Of a DNA stretch of 64,000 nt, positions 57,071 to 64,000 are shown in pieces. Under the pieces are notes generated by a model. The model made no database searches. It worked only from the letters and a program-made list of their open reading frames with translations, and was not told the origin of the DNA. The position numbers and the translations under genes were made by a program. The stretch is from Liolophura sinensis (lineage: Eukaryota; Mollusca; Polyplacophora; Chitonida; Chitonidae). The stretch covers positions 67,742,984 through 67,806,983 of the forward strand of contig NC_088300.1 in assembly GCF_032854445.1 (NCBI RefSeq), read 5' to 3'. Each line of letters starts with the position of its first letter. The first letter of the stretch is position 1.

Positions 57071-59224
57071 GTATTGAATTTGTAAAGTACTACACACACA
57101 TATTGTAACCCATACCTATAGCTATAATGGGTCATGCAAACATACCACAGGTAGTACTACATGTGATATACATGTGATATACATTACTCAGCCCTCACTG
57201 CATAGATAGATAATCTTCTATTTCCAAGTACTATTTAAAGTATGGGATATTATGGTAGATTCACTGTACACACTAAGTAAACAAAAAGCCCAGATCATAT
57301 TTATTGAGAGGTTTAGAATGTACACTTTATCATTCCTTAAAGGCTGAAACATTGGAAGTTTATGTTGGTCTTTCTCTGACTTCTCTCTGAAGTTCATATC
57401 AGAAGAAGTTTAAAAAGCACCATTTTAAGATCTTTATGCAAATGGGCCTCTGAAAGTGCAAGTTTACATTCTAGACTTAATGTTAAATATGAAGAGAAAC
57501 CATTCCGTGATATGGTGAACATGAAGAGTTAACTTCACACTATTTAGCGACATTTTCAACTATGCGGGACATCCTTGTGATATATTAGGACAAGTACAAT
57601 ATGAAGTCACCACGACAGGGATCAAAATACTGTTTTCTTCCACATGCCATGGGATCAGGTCATACACACACAAAAAGCACTTATCTTAGCACAAACAAGT
57701 AGTTTCTAGAAAGAAGCTGAAGTATTAAAAGTAGTCAGCTACACAACAATGACTTCATTTTAATGGGAGATGGGAACTGAAGCCACCCGTGACGCAAACC
57801 ATGCTATTTAATATTGCATGGTCCAGTTAGCAAATACATTTTGAGATGTCCCTGCAGGCCCATGTACTGCTGCACCTCTTGAAGAAGGTTTTTTTTTTTT
57901 TTTTAAATAAAACATCTTTATATAACATGTATTAGTAAAAAAAAAATTAAAGCAAAGTCTTTTTAAAGATCGGAACAAGTTTAGTAACACTTAAATTGTT
58001 TGGATATGTATCTAGTGTATACAATGACCATAACTGTATAAATTAAACCATCAACAGAATATACATTTTGGGAAGAACTTGTTCATTCATTTATTTATGA
58101 TAAGTCAAAAACAATAAGCGAAACGAAAAAAATACTGAAAAAGGCAATTGCAGGATTAAAGCACATAATTAAGAACTTGCTCTATCTCATGGTAAATATC
58201 AAATGTTTCACAGAACTTACATATTTTATTGATTCAGTATTAATCATTTTTAATATGAATAAGGTAAAGGTAAATTATGATAAAAATCAATGACCATACC
58301 AAACTGGCATACATTGCAAGAAGAACAGATGTCAGCAAATTTCCTACCATGTTCTTCCAAACAAGCTGAACATTTTCAGAATTTACCAACCTTTTAATAA
58401 CTTTTTAAAATATTTTTTATCTGCATGTGAAAAGCTTTACAAGTTGAGAAGAATGACATTTCCAGATTATTTGATAACTTTATACTTGTAATTATTATAA
58501 TTATCAGGCCACTTTTGATTTTTAAAGCACAATATATATGTATGGATACTTCATTCAGGGAGAAGGTGTGAACATTTGCCATATACAAATGCAAAGAACT
58601 GAAAGCTAAAGCAAAGCCGCATGGGTGACTTGATTGTGCACTTAGAGAGAGAACTGCTTACATTACAGACAAGCTCATTCAAGTACGTTATCAGAGCAAA
58701 CACTGCAAACTCCCCTTAGGCGCAAAAACGACAGAAAACTGTCACAGTGGCAAAAAAAAAACCAAAAAAAAAAAAACCTAGGGCAAAAGTGTAAACAGAG
58801 CTATACTCATGATTTTGAGGGAATTAAGGATGGAAGTGGAACAGGGGTATTGTTGTTCATCTAAACTGAGTGTTCTCAGGCCAGCTAAATGGCAGCCAGT
58901 ACTAGAACTTGTCACGGTGACACATGCATGCATCAACATGAAGACCATATACTTAGTGAGAGTCACATGCTAACACAAATGACAAGAGTTTTATTTCTCA
59001 GTTCATGAGCACTCAGGCATGTAGCAGATATATGGTGTCTTGTCCTTCTGCTGTCTGCAAAAGCAGGACACCAACAGTCAGACTTGGGGGTGAAAAAAAC
59101 ACAGAAAAGTGGAAGGCAAAGTCTGAGACACAAAGCGAAATGGAATGTTTTGCTATGTTACGAAACAGTGTAACAGAGGCGATGGACTACAATCAAACGA
59201 GTGCCTTGTGATAAACCAGATCAA
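57071..59224. other. Unassigned DNA
   Basis: No confident gene. A minus-strand stretch at 57808-57876 after a good acceptor (CTTCTTCAAG) is open in two frames (VQQYMGLQGHLKMYLL or GAAVHGPAGTSQNVFANW); neither is recognised. The 68-codon + frame at 59005-59211 has no motif. Confidence 0.35.
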
Positions 59225-59562
59225 AATCCGAAATCGGAAGACCCCAGATCAAACACAGGTTTGGTCATACCAAAGACTTTAAAAACAGCACTTGTTGCTG
59301 CCCCGCTTAGTGCTCAGCATTGAGAGGTTAGAGCAAGGAAACATGACTGGTCGGCCCCGTGTCAGAATAATGTAACTGGGTTGGGTGTCATGTCTGGTGT
59401 CTTCGACATGATGTCTTAGTGGCAGCAGCACTTTGGCTGCATGGACTCACCCTGCCACAAGAAGAAACAGTATATGTACACACACCTAATGACTCCTTGT
59501 CATCACATGACTGAAAATTTGTTAAATATGACCTCAAGCATTCATTCATTCATTCATTCAAT
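59225..59562 (+). mobile_element. SINE family B with (CATT)n tail
   Basis: Degraded head around ATCGGAAGACCCCAGATCAA, then GGTTTGGTCATACCAAAGAC, CAGCATTGAGAGGTTAGAGC, GGTGTCATGTCTGGTGTCTT, CATCACATGACTGAAAATTT, and ATTCATTCATTCATTCATTC. Defines the 3' end and tail of the family. Confidence 0.88.
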
Positions 59563-59679
59563 CAGATCAATGTCTCAGGTTATAGTCATGGTTGTTCAAA
59601 CTGATCACATTCCCTTCCTTCTGCAATTAAATTGTTAATCACTAGCATTTTACACTAAAATTTACATCATTTATTTACT

Positions 59680-59815
59680 GTTTCATGTTTAATGCCATAT
59701 TGAAGGATTTTTCACATGTAAGATGCAGGTTGGTTTTATTGGTTGAGGAAATTGGAATGCCTGGGGTAAACTACCAACATTTGGCAAAGTTACTGACAGC
59801 AAGAATGGGCAAAAT
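59680..59815 (-). mobile_element. Family C SINE-like repeat
   Basis: TTTCATGTTTAATGCCATAT, TGAAGGATTTTTCACATGTA, GGTTGGTTTTATTGGTTGAG, GAAATTGGAATGCCTGGGGT, AAACTACCAACATTTGGCAA. Confidence 0.65.
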
Positions 59816-59931
59816 AAACATTCAATGAGTGGAGTAAACCGTGCATGGCAAACTTGCACAAACAACCAATAAAAACTGCAGACAAACCAATGAGAACTAG
59901 ACTCATAGCACCAGGAAAAAAATTTCCATCC

Positions 59932-60033
59932 CCATTATGGTGGGAGGAAACCAGGGGGACCAGCATGGGGGGAAACCACGACCATCCGCAGGTTGCTGGC
60001 AGACTTTCCCACATACGACAGGAGAGACAGCCA
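59932..60033 (-). mobile_element. SINE family A, central fragment
   Basis: CCCCATTATGGTGGGAGGAA, GGGGGGAAACCACGACCATC, CGCAGGTTGCTGGCAGACTT, GACAGGAGAGACAGCC. Both ends are missing. Confidence 0.8.
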
Positions 60034-60597
60034 ATATGAGATGGACAGTGACCACTCAAGGAGAATGATATAGGATAATATGATATATGAATTTATATTT
60101 TTGGGGAATATGAGAGCATGCATCAAACTCACAAACATTAATTTTATCAACTTTATTTAAACACTCTTGATTCAATGACTGCTGTAGGTTTACCACCGTC
60201 ATTAAAGGGAGGGAAATGGAACAGCCTATGACTATGATCAGGTTTACTGAACACCAAGGAGCACAGTGTGGACTGATCCCAATTAAAAAAAAATAAATAA
60301 ATAAAAAAGAGACAAGCTGAGGGCAGCCATTAATATTGTACAGAATCTCATTGCTAACATAAAATCACAATAAAACCGTGCACATTTCTTTAACGTAACG
60401 TCAGAAATCTGTCGAGTTCTGACAGGGACATTTAAAGCATCAGCCTGCGCTTCAACTTAACTTATATAATGATCTAACGTGAACTACTGACAGACCCTAA
60501 CAGTTACAGTTTGTGAGATTCCCAGGATGCCACTGTAATTCTCCACAGTTTATCTCAGGTTTCCTGCAGGTTATCCTAGACTGCAATTATCATTTAA

Positions 60598-60745
60598 TTT
60601 ATTTATTTGATGGGTGTTTTACGCCGTACTCAAGAATATTTCACTTATACGATGGCAGCCAGCATTACGGTGGAAGGAACTGGGCAAAGCCCGGGGGGAA
60701 CCCACAACCATCCACAGGTTGCTGACAGACCTTCCCACGAACGGA
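60598..60745 (-). mobile_element. SINE family A, 5'-truncated, 14-bp target-site duplication
   Basis: Tail TTTATTTATTTGATGGGTGT, domain to GACCTTCCCACGAACGGA. Flanks CAATTATCATTTAA (60584-60597) and CAATTATCTTTTAA (60746-60759), one mismatch. Confidence 0.9.
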
Positions 60746-60759
60746 CAATTATCTTTTAA

Positions 60760-61739
60760 AGCGACACCAGTTTTACTCTGTGCTTTCTGGCCAAACTCCC
60801 TTTTAAAAATCCAAAATTGGATTTTTATTTAAAAAAAATAAAAAACATGAAATTCTATGTTTATATTTTATCTGATCTCCATGTTTTAGTGACTTTCCTG
60901 TTTTTCTATCCGGCTTTCTCATCATGTAAATATGTCTTCAACTGCCAGGATAATTCAAATATTGCACACATTAGACAATTTTCAACTTCATTTATTTAGT
61001 TTTCTTTATAATCTCCAACATTAAAAAAAAAAGGTTTATTCTGCCTGCAAAACAACAATTACAACTGGAGTGGCCTAACTGCTTCAGACACTGTATCACT
61101 GTAGATGCCACAGCTAAATCCCTATATGCTTGTGAACTACCCAGCACATTTATATATTAATTAACTGCTTATGTAATTTTCATGCTAGACGCCTTACATG
61201 TTGTGACATACACCAAGGATGAATTTTGCTACACTGTTTACAATTTGGCTACATTGATTACAATTTTGCTACATTGTTTACTGGTGACAGCTGATTTCTC
61301 ACACCACAGCAGATTAGTCCATACTGTGCCACTAACCTAGATTTAACCTGCATTATGAGTAAACTTTTAAAATAAGTTGAAGTTAATGTGCAAACCAGTT
61401 GAATTGAAAACATGTACATCATCCATACTATGCAAGAAGGAACCAAGGCATTATTTTGCACTGATGTACATTGTTGCAGTGACATTCAAGGTAGGCCATA
61501 TTATTCTGACAACATATTTTACAGCCAACCACCAGGTACCTGACCATGTGAACTGGCAAAAGTTGGATTTGAATTTGCACTCTCACTGATGAAAGCCTAT
61601 AGAGATCTTAACTGGAACAGTACTGAGATTACATGTACAGGTTTATATTTATGCTGTAACTTTGTCAACTTTATTCAACTCCAAAAAAATATATATTCAG
61701 AAATGTTTGTGAACTATTACATACCATACTACATACTGT
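60760..61739. other. Unassigned AT-rich DNA
   Basis: No supported gene. The triplet ATTGTTTAC/TTTTGCTACA repeats weakly around 61220-61285. Confidence 0.4.
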
Positions 61740-62285
61740 ACTTACATGTGTGCCATACTACACACTACAGACTACCTGGATACCATACTACATACTTATG
61801 CCATACTACATGCTACAGACTACCTGGATACCATACTACATACTTATGTCATACTACATACTTCAGAGTACCTGGATACCATACTACATACTTATGCCAT
61901 ACTATACACTATGGAGTACCTGGATGCCATACAACATGCTTATGCCATACATCACACTACAGACTACCTGGATACCATACTACATACTTATGCCATACTA
62001 CATGCTACAGACTACCTGGATACCGTACTACATATGGTACTTACATGTATGCCATACTAAACACTACAAACTACCTGGATACCGTAATACATACTTATGC
62101 CATACTACACACTACATAGTACCTGGATACCATACTACATGCTTATGCCATACTACACACTATAGAGTACCTGGATACCATACTACATGCTTATGCCATA
62201 CTACACACTATAGAGTACCTGGATACCATACTACATGCTTATGCCATACTACACACTATAGAGTACCTGGATAGCGTACTACATA
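61740..62285. repeat. Minisatellite, 48-bp unit
   Basis: About eleven copies; unit pieces ACCTGGATACCATACTACAT, ACTTATGCCATACTACACAC, TATAGAGT. Because 48 is divisible by three and no frame has a stop, all three + frames stay open (176, 174 and 104 codons) with a 16-residue repeat such as LPGYHTTYLCHTTHYR. The last four copies are almost identical. Confidence 0.95.
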
Positions 62286-63050
62286 TCCCACATATCAAAA
62301 ATTCATCATAACATAACCATGATTGTTTTGTTTTTATTTACCATGGGAGTAAGCAAAAGACGTGGCAGTAACCCTGGGTAAACAAATTTTAGGTTCATCC
62401 AAAACAAACAAAATTTGGGTGTATTACATTAACTACATGTATATACATCTAGGTGCAAAATAAGAGCAGAGAAACTTCTACAGTGTATTATCACGCAACT
62501 GTCAGCCTGGCAGTTATTATCCAATCAGTGCTCCAGTTGTGAAGCAAATCTTTCCATCTTTTTCCATTTCTATCAGTTGCACGTGCGTAACCTAGATTCA
62601 ATACTTGGCTAAAGAGATTGAGGGTTCTGTATTATTCTGTACACATTCTGTATCATATCTATTCTTAATGTACATGCATTCAGTCAAGCAATCACACGTC
62701 ACAGTTTGTGACGGGGGACTGATTTATAAGAGGATACTTCAAGTAAACCGGACACTTATAACTAACTAAAAGCTGCAGCCAAACCAGTCAGAACTGGACT
62801 TTACGCTGTGACCTCATTGGTCAGAGAGCTGATCGGCTGTGGCAAAAAACATCGCTGACAGAAGCCAGTGTCAACCGGTTCCTCCAACATATTTATCATT
62901 TCTTACGCGTCAAATGTATATATAAATACTTTTCTGTGCATAATATAGTGTAGAGATTTAAACATGTTTCTAGTTAACATGAAGAACAGATAAATATTAC
63001 TGTGAGCAGTAGCTAGAACACACACATATATAGGTATATGTGTGTGTATG
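62286..63050. other. Unassigned DNA, possible family C fragment
   Basis: No supported gene. Around 62720-62850, CAAGTAAACCGGACAC, AAACCAGTCAGAACTGGACT and GACCTCATTGGTCAGAGAG recall the head side of family C/A repeats, but alignment by eye is weak. Confidence 0.35.

Positions 63051-63055
<5 letters not shown>

Positions 63056-63109
<54 letters not shown>
63056..63109. repeat. (AT)n microsatellite
   Basis: About 27 uninterrupted AT dinucleotides, preceded by TATGTGTGTGTATGTATG. Confidence 0.92.
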
Positions 63110-63111
<2 letters not shown>

Positions 63112-63714
63112 TGTACATCGTAAAAGATAAAGGATCAGGTAAAACCAACTTAAGAATATGAAACGAAACCAAAACATTTTCTAAACATGAATCTTATATG
63201 TTTACTCCAGACTGCTCTGGAGTATAGGCTCAGTTCAACACTCACCTGTGCCTCTCACAAATTAAAAACATGTACCAGTTCGAAATGAACAGAACAACTT
63301 TATACATGTTGTATGACGTTTGTTAAACCAAGGGATGTAACTTCTGCTGTGATAAAGCCAGACCTGGTTCACAAAACACAAGGGAAGTTTATCATCTTGA
63401 TTAGTGATTAATGGAAATCAATTATGACAGAGAATTATATATCTCTGATCAAAACACAGCTGGCATTCAGTTACTATGCTCTTCTGGTACTAAAACTAGA
63501 TCTGGTAGCCCAGGTGTCCTATAGCCACTACAGCCATTTTACAGATTACAACCCAGCTTTACTCTGGCCTGCTGTTGGAGACTTCAGCTTGTCACAGAGT
63601 ATTAATAATTAAAAAAATGAAAAAAAAAAAATAACATAAAGTCGTCTATTTAGGTAATTTACATACGATACCAATACAATTTATGACACCATTTTCTTCA
63701 AATTTATAGTATAT

Positions 63715-64000
63715 GAACATGGAGAGGCAAGGGATGGGGAAGATAGCTATGAGGGAGGAGTAATGATGGGATGGGGAGGATAGCTGTGTGGGAGGAGAAA
63801 TGATGGGATGGGAGAATAGGTGGGTGGGAGGAGTAATGATGGGATGGGGAGGATAGCTGTGTGGGAGGAGAAATGATGGGATGGGAGAATAGGTGGGTGG
63901 GAGGAGAAATGATGGGATGGGGAGGATAGCTGTGTGGGAGGAGAAATGATGGGATGGGAGAATAGGTGGGTGGGAGGAGAGATGATGTGATGGGGAGGAT
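63715..64000. repeat. Minisatellite, 73-bp unit, running off the window
   Basis: GATGGGATGGGGAGGATAGC recurs with TAGCTGTGTG at 63781, 63854 and 63927 (period 73) and a fourth unit begins at the window edge. Within the unit a half-period similarity (GATGGGATGGGAGAATAGGT) suggests an ancestral 36-37-bp repeat. The + strand is purine-rich. Confidence 0.95.

Noticed and set aside
59005-59211. 68-codon + frame before SINE B
   Set aside because: No motif, no splice signals, and it runs into the repeat.
1-64000. CRISPR array, bacterial operon or viral insertion
   Set aside because: Tandem arrays have no repeat-spacer pattern and no cas-like gene; spliced gene structure and SINEs show a metazoan nuclear genome; no recognisable viral protein was seen.

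Overview
This is a eukaryotic, AT-rich, gene-poor and repeat-rich window, most probably from a mollusc or another lophotrochozoan. The basis is a single well-supported spliced gene with GT-AG introns, roughly twenty copies of one tRNA-headed SINE whose 3' end (TATAAGTGAAATATTCTTGA...AATCAAATAAATAAATA) I know as widespread in molluscan genomes, and a striking excess of the TACATGTA/ACATGTA palindrome. The taxon is inference; a database search was not possible. There is no bacterial operon, no CRISPR array and no rRNA gene.

The one confident gene is a complete MXD/MAD-family (MAX dimerization protein) transcriptional repressor on the + strand: six coding exons between 19561 and 23512, giving 200 residues with an N-terminal SIN3-interaction helix, a class B basic helix-loop-helix, a leucine zipper and an acidic, serine-rich tail. 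A 30-nt microexon carries the basic region. Upstream lie a perfect CRE (TGACGTCA), a CACGTG E-box and what looks like a short 5' UTR intron; downstream is a long AT-rich 3' UTR-like stretch to about 26.9 kb.

Layout. 1-19.3 kb: mostly unassigned DNA with scattered SINEs, a diverged tandem duplication, a MITE-like foldback and simple repeats. 19.3-26.9 kb: MXD gene. 28.7-29.8 kb: a coding-like but apparently broken minus-strand region that I cannot identify. 29.9-39.1 kb: a dense cluster of unrelated minisatellite arrays (22, 44, 52, 53, about 85 and about 28 bp units; the last has a 214-bp higher-order unit). Three weak exon-like segments between these arrays could encode a small multi-pass membrane protein. 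39-64 kb: SINE-rich DNA with nested insertions and clean target-site duplications, one good candidate exon (49420-49514), a local 80-bp duplication, and arrays of about 109, 48 and 73 bp, the last running off the window.

Long open frames (409, 361, 326, 264, 179, 176, 174 codons) all lie in tandem arrays that lack stops in every frame of one strand; I regard them as non-coding. The most interesting structural themes are minisatellites apparently seeded from the bodies of SINE-like repeats, SINEs nested in SINEs, and the density of independent tandem arrays in one 9-kb stretch.
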